Part shown: in pieces, positions 1 to 5,973 of the stretch
How positions within the stretch are numbered: the first letter of the stretch is position 1
How the letters are laid out: every line of letters begins with the position of its first letter
Assembly (NCBI GenBank): GCA_964423545.1
Contig: CAYRFV010000322.1
Span: forward strand, 1-5,977
Length of the DNA: 5,977 nt
Direction: 5' to 3'
Source: JALOOE01 sp964423545
GTDB taxonomy: Bacteria; Chloroflexota; Anaerolineae; CG2-30-64-16
The notes under the pieces: generated by a model
Database searches by the model: none
The model's input: only the letters and a program-made list of their open reading frames with translations
What the model was told of the DNA's origin: nothing
Made by a program: the position numbers and the translations under genes

Positions 1-150
1 TTCGCCATCAGCAAACCGGAAGTCTCAACCGCGCTGGTGGGCATCTCGGACCTGGCGCAACTGGAACAGGCTGTTGCCTCCACCGGCCGAGGTCCGCTGT
101 CCCCGGAGGCGCTGCGCCGCCTGGCGGAGAGCCGGACAGGCCAACCATGA
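1..150 (+). CDS. Aldo/keto reductase, C-terminal fragment (cut by window edge)
   Basis: The first 49 codons of the window read in frame 1 to a TGA at 148-150. The peptide contains STALVGISDLAQLEQAV followed by GPLSPEALRRL. This pattern is typical of the last helices of aldo/keto reductases, where a 'vs-vLvGi...leqLeea' segment follows the final barrel strand. Members are NAD(P)H-dependent oxidoreductases acting on aldehydes, ketones or sugars. The catalytic Asp, Tyr, Lys and His would lie upstream of the window and cannot be checked. The stop codon overlaps the ATG of the next reading frame as ATGA, so the two were probably translationally coupled before the downstream gene decayed. The family call is fairly secure; the substrate is unknown. 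Confidence 0.72.
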   Translation, partial: FAISKPEVSTALVGISDLAQLEQAVASTGRGPLSPEALRRLAESRTGQP

Positions 151-724
151 CCATCGAAGCGGATGCGCTGCTCGCTGCACTGCAGCGCTGTGAGGCTCGC
201 GCTCTGCCCGACCGGATAGTTCCGGCGGTGCGGGGCCTGGTCAGCATCAGCGCCGGGTGGGAAAGCGATGTCTACGGGTTCGATGCTGTTCTGTGATCTC
301 TTCGTACGCCTCCACCGGCTGGATCGGCGACCGTTGAATGTACTGTGGGTCGGTCGATGGCTCGGCGACAGTGATCGATTGGACCCAGATCCAGGTAGCC
401 GATTCGCGCTTCGACCTTGCCTGGACGCTGATGCTGGTTGGCGCCGCCGAGGGCTGGCACTGGCGTGATCGAATCCTGGCCGAGTACGAGCGACTGGCCG
501 GCGCGCCGGTCCAAGAGCTTGAGTGGTTCGAAGTCGCCGTCTGTAGCAAACGGCTGTTCAGCGTTTTCGTGTCATCCGCCGCCGGTCCCGAGACCCTCGG
601 CATGCGCCGCGAGGCGGTCGACTTGATGCGGAGGCAGTTCCCCGCACTCCGCCGCGTCTACCAGCTGCTTCTGACGCGCACGGGACTGCGTCTTGTCAGC
701 ATAGAGGAGATGCTCAGCAGGTAG
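147..724 (+). pseudogene. Decayed aminoglycoside-phosphotransferase-like (APH family) kinase
   Basis: Pieces of one APH-family protein lie in order across three frames. Frame 3 (147-296) gives the N-terminus, ending ISAGWESDVYGFDAVL then stop; a 'GWE-DVY' segment is usual before the nucleotide-binding strand. Frame 1 (about 285-351) gives FCDLFVRLHRLD and then NVLWV. Frame 2 (from about 353) gives DGSATVIDWTQIQVADSRFD, the metal-binding 'IDW' region, and runs to a normal-looking C-terminus at 724. Missing are the N-lobe lysine region between VYGF and FCDLF, and the stretch between LHRLD and NVLW that should hold the HxDxxxxN catalytic loop; only the NVL end of that loop remains. About 190 codons remain, where family members usually have around 300 or more. 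The gene cannot encode an active kinase. Frame 2 alone could be translated from ATG 338, but that product would lack the catalytic core. Confidence 0.85.
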
Positions 725-743
725 CTGCGCCGGGAGGGGCGTC

Positions 744-1811
744 ATGCGTGTGCTATTGACCGGCGCCTTCGGCAACGTCGGCGTCCACGTGCTCGATCAC
801 CTCATGCAGATGGGTTACGATGTGACGTGCTTCGACCTGAAAACCGGGGCGACCGAGCGCCGGTGGGCGATGCTGGCACGCTCTCGTCAGTTCCGCACGC
901 TGTGGGGCGATCTGCGGGACGACAATGCTGTCGCGCGTGTCGTTGCGCAGGTCCAGCCACAAGCCATCATTCATACTGCGGCGGTCATTCCGCCGATGGC
1001 GTACCTGCAGCCTGAGGTCGCTTTCGATATCAACGTGAACGGCGTCCGACGGCTGATCCAAAGCGCCGAGCGGGTCGACCCGCCCCCGAAGTTCATCTTC
1101 ACCTCCTCCTACTCGGTGCATGGCCCGCGCAATCCCTACAGACCGCTTTCGCTCATCACCAGCACCACGCCCCTCTCGCCCGCGGACAGCTATGGCCGGC
1201 ACAAGGTTGCGGCCGAATCACTGCTCCGCGCCAGCCGGCTCCCCTGGACGATCCTCCGGCTGTCGGGCGTGTTGAGTGTCGAGCCAGAGGATCAGCGGCA
1301 TCCTGCGTTTCGCACGTTTCTCTATCTACTGCCATACGAGCGCCGGCAACACGGCATAGACGCGCGCGATGTCGGGCTTGCACTGGCCAATGCCATCGCC
1401 GTGGAGACAGAGGGTCGCACCTACGTCATCGGAGGGAATGCGAGCTGGCAGCAGAGGGCGGGCGACCTGCTGGCACGCTTGTTCGAGGCGCGCGGGCTGC
1501 GGCCCTTGCCGGCGTCCGCCTTTCGCCTGCCCGACTCGACCCACGATGCGAGCTGGTACTACGAAGACTGGGTCGACACCAGAGAGTCACAGTCGATGTT
1601 GTGCTATCAACAACACAGCTTCGAGGAGTATCTGGCGGATGTCAGGCAGCAGAGTGGCTGGTGGCGCGAGGTGACGCGCGTTGCCGCCCCGCTGATCCGA
1701 TGGCAGATGCTGCGGGCGTCCCCCTACTATGGGCGGGCGCAGCCGCCCGATCGCCGCACCTTCTGGGAGACGGCCTGTGCGACGTTCGATCTGCCGCTCG
1801 AAACCGTTTAG
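744..1811 (+). CDS. NAD-dependent epimerase/dehydratase (extended SDR family)
   Basis: The 355-residue product opens with a Rossmann dinucleotide motif, TGAFGNVG (residues 6-13, G7-G10-G13). An acidic residue at the end of strand 2 (D31) favours NAD over NADP. HTAAVIPP (77-84) matches the strand-4 region, TSSYSVHG (120-127) supplies the catalytic Ser/Thr, and YGRHK (150-154) is the YxxxK catalytic pair. HGIDARDVGLAL (203-214) is the conserved late 'vDvrDva' segment. Such enzymes epimerise, dehydrate or reduce nucleotide sugars or other sugar derivatives. Residues 260-355 extend past the core with a Trp/Tyr-rich segment that I cannot assign to a domain, so the substrate is unknown. A Shine-Dalgarno-like GGGAGGGG at 732-739 supports ATG 744. 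The gene begins 19 bases after the kinase remnant. Confidence 0.88.
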   Translation: MRVLLTGAFGNVGVHVLDHLMQMGYDVTCFDLKTGATERRWAMLARSRQFRTLWGDLRDDNAVARVVAQVQPQAIIHTAAVIPPMAYLQPEVAFDINVNGVRRLIQSAERVDPPPKFIFTSSYSVHGPRNPYRPLSLITSTTPLSPADSYGRHKVAAESLLRASRLPWTILRLSGVLSVEPEDQRHPAFRTFLYLLPYERRQHGIDARDVGLALANAIAVETEGRTYVIGGNASWQQRAGDLLARLFEARGLRPLPASAFRLPDSTHDASWYYEDWVDTRESQSMLCYQQHSFEEYLADVRQQSGWWREVTRVAAPLIRWQMLRASPYYGRAQPPDRRTFWETACATFDLPLETV

Positions 1812-1828
1812 CATTGGAGGATTCTTCT

Positions 1829-1856
1829 TGCGCGCAGTGCGATTCGAGGGTAAGAT
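1829..1856 (+). promoter_or_regulatory. Possible weak sigma-70-type promoter before the AOR gene
   Basis: TTGCGC at 1829-1834 and TAAGAT at 1851-1856 are 16 bases apart in the 119-bp gap between the epimerase and the AOR. Matches to consensus are only partial (about 3/6 and 4/6). The gap is the longest between intact genes here, so a separate promoter for the AOR is reasonable. Nothing else in 1812-1930 stands out apart from the AOR ribosome binding site at 1915-1920. Confidence 0.22.
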
Positions 1857-1930
1857 TCAGAGCAGGAACGACAGAGCGTCGGTTTCACTCATGGCTGCCG
1901 GCGGCGATACACTCGGAGGGCATCAGCTAG

Positions 1931-3832
1931 ATGGGTTACGGAAGTACAGGCAGGCTCTTGCGCGTCGATCTGACGCACAGCGTCGTGAGCGTCGAGGAGT
2001 TCGATGAAGCATTCTATCGTATCTATCCCGGCGGTAAGGCGTTGGCGGCTTACCTGCTGCTGCGCGAGATCGAGCCGGGGATCGATCCATTGGGGCCAGA
2101 CAATGTTCTTGTGCTGATCAACGGCCTGATCACAGGGGCGCCGATATCGACGGCAACGCGATTCACGGCTGCGGCGCGTTCACCGCTCAGCAACGGTTTT
2201 GGCGAGTCGGAGGCGGGCGGTTTCTGGGGGCCCGAACTGAAGCTCGCCGGCTGGGAGGGCATGATCGTCACGGGCCGGGCCGCGCATCCTGTCTACATTA
2301 GCGTCAAAGATGACAAGGTGGAAATCCAGGACGCACGGCGCCTGTGGGGCCGCGAGCCGGAGGAGGCCCAGGCAATGATCCGTGAGGAGATGAACGATCG
2401 CCTGGCGCGCGTGCTCCAGATCGGGATCGGCGGCGAGAATCTGGTGCGCTATGGCGCTCTCATCAACGATTTGCGCCACTTCAATGGCCGTAACGGCATG
2501 GGCGCAGTGATGGGATCCAAGAACCTCAAAGCTATCGGTGTGCGGGGCACGGGCAAGTACAGCGACTACGCCCACAATCCGCAGCGCGTCGCCGAGATCG
2601 GCCGGCTCATTGCCAAGCGCGTGAAAGAACACCCACAGAGCTGGGATCTACAGGAGAAGGGCACCCCGGGCCTGGTCAGCGGCCTGAACGCTGGAGGCAT
2701 ACTTCCCACCCGCAACTTCCGGGAGGGCGCCTTCGAGGGTGTGGACCGCCTCGCATGGGAAGCCTACGAGAAGGAGCTGCTCTCGGCCCGGCGCAGTTGC
2801 TATGCCTGCGCCATCCGGTGCAAGCGCGAGGTCCGGGTGAACGACCGCTACCAGGTGAGCGATGCCTACGGTGGCCCGGAGTATGAGACGATCGGCAGCT
2901 TCGGGGCGAACTGCGGCATCGACGACCTGCAGGCGATCGCCAAGGCAAATGAGTTGTGCGGCCGCTACACGCTCGACTCGATCTCGACCGGCGAGGTCGT
3001 GGCGTTTGCCATGGAGTGTTTCGAGCACGGCCTTATTACGCCGGAACAGACAGGCGGCGCCGAGTGGCGCTTCGGCAACGCCTCGGCGATGCTTCAGATC
3101 GTGGACTGGATTGCCCATCGTCAGGGGATCGGCGACCTGCTGGCCAATGGAGTGAAGCGGGCAGCCGAAGCCATCGGCGGTGACGCCCGCTACTTCGCGA
3201 TGCACGTCAAAGGACAGGAGCTGCCGATGCACGAGCCGCGCGGCAAGGTCGGCGTGGGCCTGGCCTATGCGGTCAATGAGGCGGGTGCAGATCACCTGGT
3301 TTCATTCCATGATCCGATGTTCGCGAATGCGGGGTCGGTCCCGTTCAAAGGCATGGCAGCGCTCGGCCTAACCGAGGCAATGCCGCCACGCGAGCTGTCC
3401 CCCCGCAAGGTGGCCGCCTATGCGTTGGGGGAAAACTGGAGCAGCTTCGGCAAGACGATCGGGTTCTGCTATTTCGGTCCGGCCCCGCGCTCGCTAATCT
3501 CGGTAGAGGAGGTGGTTGAAGCAGTCCGGGCCGCGTCCGGATGGGACTTCGACAAAGATGAGCTGCTGCGGATCGGCGAGCGGGCCACCAACCTGGCGCG
3601 GGTCTTCAATGCACGCGAAGGCTTCTCGCGCAAGGACGATATGCTGCCCGACCGCCTGTTCCAGCCGTTGGAGAGCGGCGCGCTGCAAGGGGTCGGCCTG
3701 TCACGCGCGGAGTTCGACGCGGCCATGACTGAGCTCTACCGCATCAAAGGCTGGAATCCCGAGACCGCAAGACCCACGCGGGAGCGCCTCGAAGCGTTGG
3801 ACATCGGCTGGGCGGCTGACTTGATCGAGTAG
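1931..3832 (+). CDS. aor: Tungsten-type aldehyde:ferredoxin oxidoreductase (AOR family)
   Basis: The 633-residue product matches the usual AOR length of about 600-640. It starts GYGSTGRLLRVDLT, the typical N-terminal strand. The SNGFGESEAGGFWGPELK segment (87-104) and GRNGMGAVMGSKNLKAI (186-202) are the pyranopterin-binding regions. C290, C293 and C297 (CYACAIRC), with C513 in GFCYFG, form the CxxCxxxC...C set for the single [4Fe-4S] cluster. PEYET (316-320) holds the conserved active-site glutamate region, GADH (452-455) probably supplies the active-site histidine, and FNAREGF (559-565) with DMLPDR (570-575) is the C-terminal signature. The family oxidises aldehydes to carboxylic acids in the cytoplasm, passing electrons to ferredoxin, usually with tungsten. 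GGAGGG at 1915-1920 lies 10 bases before ATG 1931. No AorA-like electron-transfer subunit lies in the window. Metal and substrate are inferred from family only. Confidence 0.93.
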   Translation: MGYGSTGRLLRVDLTHSVVSVEEFDEAFYRIYPGGKALAAYLLLREIEPGIDPLGPDNVLVLINGLITGAPISTATRFTAAARSPLSNGFGESEAGGFWGPELKLAGWEGMIVTGRAAHPVYISVKDDKVEIQDARRLWGREPEEAQAMIREEMNDRLARVLQIGIGGENLVRYGALINDLRHFNGRNGMGAVMGSKNLKAIGVRGTGKYSDYAHNPQRVAEIGRLIAKRVKEHPQSWDLQEKGTPGLVSGLNAGGILPTRNFREGAFEGVDRLAWEAYEKELLSARRSCYACAIRCKREVRVNDRYQVSDAYGGPEYETIGSFGANCGIDDLQAIAKANELCGRYTLDSISTGEVVAFAMECFEHGLITPEQTGGAEWRFGNASAMLQIVDWIAHRQGIGDLLANGVKRAAEAIGGDARYFAMHVKGQELPMHEPRGKVGVGLAYAVNEAGADHLVSFHDPMFANAGSVPFKGMAALGLTEAMPPRELSPRKVAAYALGENWSSFGKTIGFCYFGPAPRSLISVEEVVEAVRAASGWDFDKDELLRIGERATNLARVFNAREGFSRKDDMLPDRLFQPLESGALQGVGLSRAEFDAAMTELYRIKGWNPETARPTRERLEALDIGWAADLIE

Positions 3833-3853
3833 GGCGCGCAGCGCGAGGGGCGT

Positions 3854-3871
3854 CGGCGTCTCTCGACGCCG
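3854..3871 (+). other. GC hairpin in the AOR-moaD gap
   Basis: CGGCGTC pairs with GACGCCG around a TCTC loop, a perfect 7-bp stem. The left arm overlaps a tandem hexamer (GGCGTC at 3849-3854 and 3855-3860), so two pairing registers are possible. There is no T-run after it, so it is not a standard intrinsic terminator. It could act as an mRNA processing or stability element that sets different levels for AOR and the small MoaD-like protein, or it could be a chance product of GC-rich DNA. Confidence 0.35.
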
Positions 3872-3899
3872 CGCCGATCGCGTCGCGCTTCGCACCAAC

Positions 3900-4133
3900 A
3901 TGCGTCTCCATCTGGGCGGTCACCTGAACTGGTACGACCCGCAGAAACGGTCCTGGCTGGAGCTGCGCGTGGATGCTCCGCGGCGGCTGACCGACTTGCT
4001 GGCGCAGTTGGGCGTCCCGGAAAGCGAGGTCGCCATTGTAGTCGTGGATCGCCGTGCTATCCCACTGGAAGGGACGACGGTGACCGACGGCGATCGGGTG
4101 GAGCTGTTCCCGCCGATGGGCGGCGGACTCTGA
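3900..4133 (+). CDS. MoaD/ThiS-like sulfur carrier protein
   Basis: This is a 77-residue protein with the beta-grasp pattern of the MoaD/ThiS ubiquitin-like family: an opening strand, a helix with RRLTDLLAQLGVP (28-40), a strand AIVVVDRRAI (45-54), then VTDGDRVELFPPMGGG (61-76). MoaD proteins are activated at the C-terminal glycine by a MoeB-type enzyme, carry a thiocarboxylate, and donate sulfur for the dithiolene of the molybdenum/tungsten pyranopterin. Position just after an AOR gene, which needs this cofactor, supports a dedicated partner role. The tail is GGGL rather than the usual terminal GG. No alternative ATG, GTG or TTG lies in frame between the AOR stop and 3900, and no clear ribosome binding site precedes ATG 3900. 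Confidence 0.85.
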   Translation: MRLHLGGHLNWYDPQKRSWLELRVDAPRRLTDLLAQLGVPESEVAIVVVDRRAIPLEGTTVTDGDRVELFPPMGGGL

Positions 4134-4154
4134 CTGTCGACGCGCTTGGGGTGC

Positions 4155-4161
4155 GGAGGGG
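4155..4161 (+). promoter_or_regulatory. Ribosome binding site deciding the TTG start at 4169
   Basis: GGAGGGG lies 7 bases before TTG 4169, near-ideal Shine-Dalgarno spacing. The other candidate start, GTG 4151, would place this motif inside the coding region and has no good site of its own upstream. Confidence 0.6.
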
Positions 4162-4168
4162 CGAAAAC

Positions 4169-5257
4169 TTGCGTTGCCATCATATTGCAGTGATTCCCGG
4201 TGACGGCATCGGCCAGGAGGTGATGCCAGAAGGGATCAAAGCGCTCAAAGCGGCGGCGGAGATCACCGCGGCGTTCCACCTGGAGTTCGAGTGGTTCGAC
4301 TGGAACAGCGAGCGTTATTTGAAGCATGGCGCTTTGATGCCGGATGACGGTCTGAAGCGCCTGGCGCAGTTCGATGCGATCTACTTCGGGGCCGTGGGGT
4401 GGCCGGGCGTGCCCGACCATGTCACGTTGTGGGGCTTGCGACTGCCGATCTGCCAGGGATTCGATCAGTACGCTAACCTGCGGCCGAGCGTTCTGCTCCC
4501 AGGCGTGGCCAGCCCGCTGCGCGACAAGCAGCCGGGCGATATCGACTTCGTCGTCGTGCGAGAGAATACGGAGGGAGAATACGCCGGAGCCGGCGGCCGC
4601 GGGCATCGCGGACAGCCCCTCGAGGTGGCGGTGGAGACCGCCATCTTCACGCGCGCCGGCGTCGAGCGGGTGATCCGCTACGCGTTCGAGTTGGCCCGCC
4701 GCCGCCCGCGCCGGCGTCTGGCGAGCGCCACCAAGTCCAATGCCCAGCGTTTCGCCATGACCCTGTGGGATGAGGTGTTCGATGCAGTGGCGGCGGAGTA
4801 TTCTGATGTGACGACCGAGCGCGTGCTGGTGGATGCCATGGCGGCGCGCTTCGTGCTCAAGCCGGAGAGTCTCGATGTCGTCGTCGCATCCAACTTGTTT
4901 GCCGACATCCTGACCGATCTGGGCGGCGCGGTGGTCGGCGGCTTGGGCCTGGTGCCCAGCGCCAACCTCAACCCTGAACGTCGCTACCCGTCGATGTTCG
5001 AGCCGGTGCACGGGTCCGCGCCCGATATCTTCGGTCGAGGGATCGCGAACCCCACGGCGATGATCTGGAGCGGGGCGATGATGCTGGACTTCCTGGGCGA
5101 GACTGAGGCGGCAGATCTGGTCGTGGCTGCGATCAGGGCAACCACCTCAGCAGGTCGGGTCCGCACACCCGATTTGGGCGGCCAGGCGACAACGAGCGAG
5201 GTGGGCGAAGCCGTCGCCGCCCAAATCCACGCGTTAGCCGGCGAAAGTCGGAAGTGA
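4169..5257 (+). CDS. Tartrate/D-malate dehydrogenase-like decarboxylating dehydrogenase (IMDH/ICDH family)
   Basis: The product has 362 residues from TTG 4169, or 368 from GTG 4151. It carries the marks of NAD- and Mg/Mn-dependent beta-decarboxylating dehydrogenases: IPGDGIG (near 9-15), FDQYANLRP (98-106), VVRENTEGEY (129-138, with R131 and Y138), TKSNAQR (188-194, catalytic K189), VDAM (metal D222), ADILTD (metal D246 and D250) and FEPVHGSAPDI (277-287, the NAD-specific type). The segments PDHVTLWG and FDQYAN resemble tartrate and D-malate dehydrogenases (TtuC, DmlA) more than 3-isopropylmalate dehydrogenase. Such enzymes oxidise, and often decarboxylate, 2-hydroxy acids in the cytoplasm. 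C95 sits where relatives have a substrate-binding arginine, so the actual substrate is open. The start lies 35 bases after the moaD-like stop, probably in the same transcript. Confidence 0.88.
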   Translation: MRCHHIAVIPGDGIGQEVMPEGIKALKAAAEITAAFHLEFEWFDWNSERYLKHGALMPDDGLKRLAQFDAIYFGAVGWPGVPDHVTLWGLRLPICQGFDQYANLRPSVLLPGVASPLRDKQPGDIDFVVVRENTEGEYAGAGGRGHRGQPLEVAVETAIFTRAGVERVIRYAFELARRRPRRRLASATKSNAQRFAMTLWDEVFDAVAAEYSDVTTERVLVDAMAARFVLKPESLDVVVASNLFADILTDLGGAVVGGLGLVPSANLNPERRYPSMFEPVHGSAPDIFGRGIANPTAMIWSGAMMLDFLGETEAADLVVAAIRATTSAGRVRTPDLGGQATTSEVGEAVAAQIHALAGESRK

Positions 5258-5301
5258 GTCGGGCGCAAGGGGAGCGGACCGGCAATGACCGAGACTGGTA
5301 G

Positions 5302-5330
5302 TTGTCGTCATCGTTCGGATGGCGCAAGAT
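5302..5330 (+). promoter_or_regulatory. Possible weak promoter before the membrane-protein gene
   Basis: TTGTCG (5302-5307) and CAAGAT (5325-5330) are 17 bases apart in the 95-bp gap after the dehydrogenase. The -35 matches consensus at 4/6 and the -10 at only 3/6. Read-through from upstream is equally possible. Confidence 0.18.
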
Positions 5331-5352
5331 GCGGGCATAAGCGGAGGCAATC

Positions 5353-5892
5353 ATGCTGTTCATGACCGGGTTGGCATTGTTGGCATTGGGCATTGCGGTC
5401 TGGCTGGCAGGCAACCGGATGTGGTTGCTCGGCGCAGGCGCAGGTGCGCTGTTGGGCTACGCCTTGCTGCGTCTGTTCCCAGGCATCGCTGAAGGTTGGC
5501 TGGGCCTCGCCATCGTCGGTGGACTGGCGCTTCTGTTGGGCGTGCTGGCCTTCCTTGGCAGGGCATTCGCCAGTCTCGCGGCGATGATCATCGGTTTCAT
5601 CGCAGGTGACGCCGTTGTGTTAGGCATCCTCGAGATACTAGGACTGGATCCGGGATTGGTGGGCTGGATTCTCGGGTTGATCGGCGGCGTCGTCGGCGCG
5701 CTTCTGTTCAGGCAATTCCTGAACTGGGCACTGATCATCTTCGCCAGCCTGATCGGATCGGTGCTGATCGTACGCCCGCTGGTCGTGTGGTTTCCGTCGC
5801 TGGCCGGAACGCTCGCCGCCGCCTTAATTGCCGGACTGACGGTCGTAGGCATCTACTATCATTTCCGCCGCGACAAGCCCAGAGGCCAGTAG
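5353..5892 (+). CDS. Small multi-spanning membrane protein, TMEM198/DUF4203-like
   Basis: The 179-residue product is almost entirely hydrophobic, with about seven predicted membrane segments near residues 2-20, 23-42, 48-68, 71-95, 101-119, 123-143 and 149-169. It ends in a short basic tail, HFRRDKPRGQ. Gly and Ala repeats within the helices (GAGAGALLGYALL, GLIGGVVGALLF) resemble the seven-helix TM7S3/TMEM198-like DUF4203 domain, which has no well-established bacterial function. There is no obvious cleavable signal peptide; the first helix would act as an anchor. GGAGG at 5343-5347 lies 5 bases before ATG 5353. A second ATG at 5362 is less well spaced. No catalytic residues or link to the upstream enzymes can be read from the sequence. 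The membrane call is certain, the family call moderate. Confidence 0.82.
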   Translation: MLFMTGLALLALGIAVWLAGNRMWLLGAGAGALLGYALLRLFPGIAEGWLGLAIVGGLALLLGVLAFLGRAFASLAAMIIGFIAGDAVVLGILEILGLDPGLVGWILGLIGGVVGALLFRQFLNWALIIFASLIGSVLIVRPLVVWFPSLAGTLAAALIAGLTVVGIYYHFRRDKPRGQ

Positions 5893-5918
5893 TCTGTCAA
5901 TGATCAAGTGATGAGTTC

Positions 5919-5973
5919 GTAGTGGCGGCTTTAGTCGCTGGTCCGGCACGAAAACGACTGAAGTCGTCACTAC
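5919..5973 (+). repeat. Long inverted repeat (palindromic element) after the membrane-protein gene
   Basis: Arms at 5919-5937 (GTAGTGGCGGCTTTAGTCG) and 5955-5973 (CGACTGAAGTCGTCACTAC) are 19 bases each around a 17-base spacer. Sixteen positions are complementary and the other three are G-T pairs, so the + strand RNA would form an unbroken 19-bp stem. Each arm is also nearly self-complementary (CGACT-GA-AGTCG at 5955-5966). The element begins 26 bases after the upstream stop. It resembles the short dispersed palindromes common in several bacterial genomes and could work as a terminator or mRNA-end stabiliser. The bases after the right arm, up to the window end, contain no T-run. The remaining gap, 5893-5918, shows nothing else. 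Confidence 0.7.

Noticed and set aside
2648..3295. A 215-codon open frame on the - strand inside the AOR gene
   Set aside because: The + strand carries the conserved AOR cysteines and motifs here; the reverse frame shows no family features.
3854..3871. Intrinsic terminator between the AOR and MoaD-like genes
   Set aside because: The stem is good but no run of T follows it, and the downstream gene has no visible promoter of its own.
4151..4168. GTG 4151 as the start of the dehydrogenase
   Set aside because: It would add six residues (MRRGEN) that encode the ribosome binding site itself, and the family usually begins a few residues before the 'IAVIPGDG' strand, which fits TTG 4169. It remains a possible alternative.
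3920..5011. A 363-codon open frame on the - strand opposite the MoaD-like and dehydrogenase genes
   Set aside because: It is a shadow of strong + strand homology in high-GC DNA, and its composition (many His, Arg, Gln and Ala) does not resemble a real protein family.
5285..5365. A 26-codon frame (ATG 5285 to TGA 5363-5365) that overlaps the membrane-protein start and is preceded by AAGGGGAG
   Set aside because: The peptide is rich in Cys, Arg and His with no recognisable pattern, and the spacing from the motif is long. The overlap is probably chance; conservation data would be needed to call a leader peptide.
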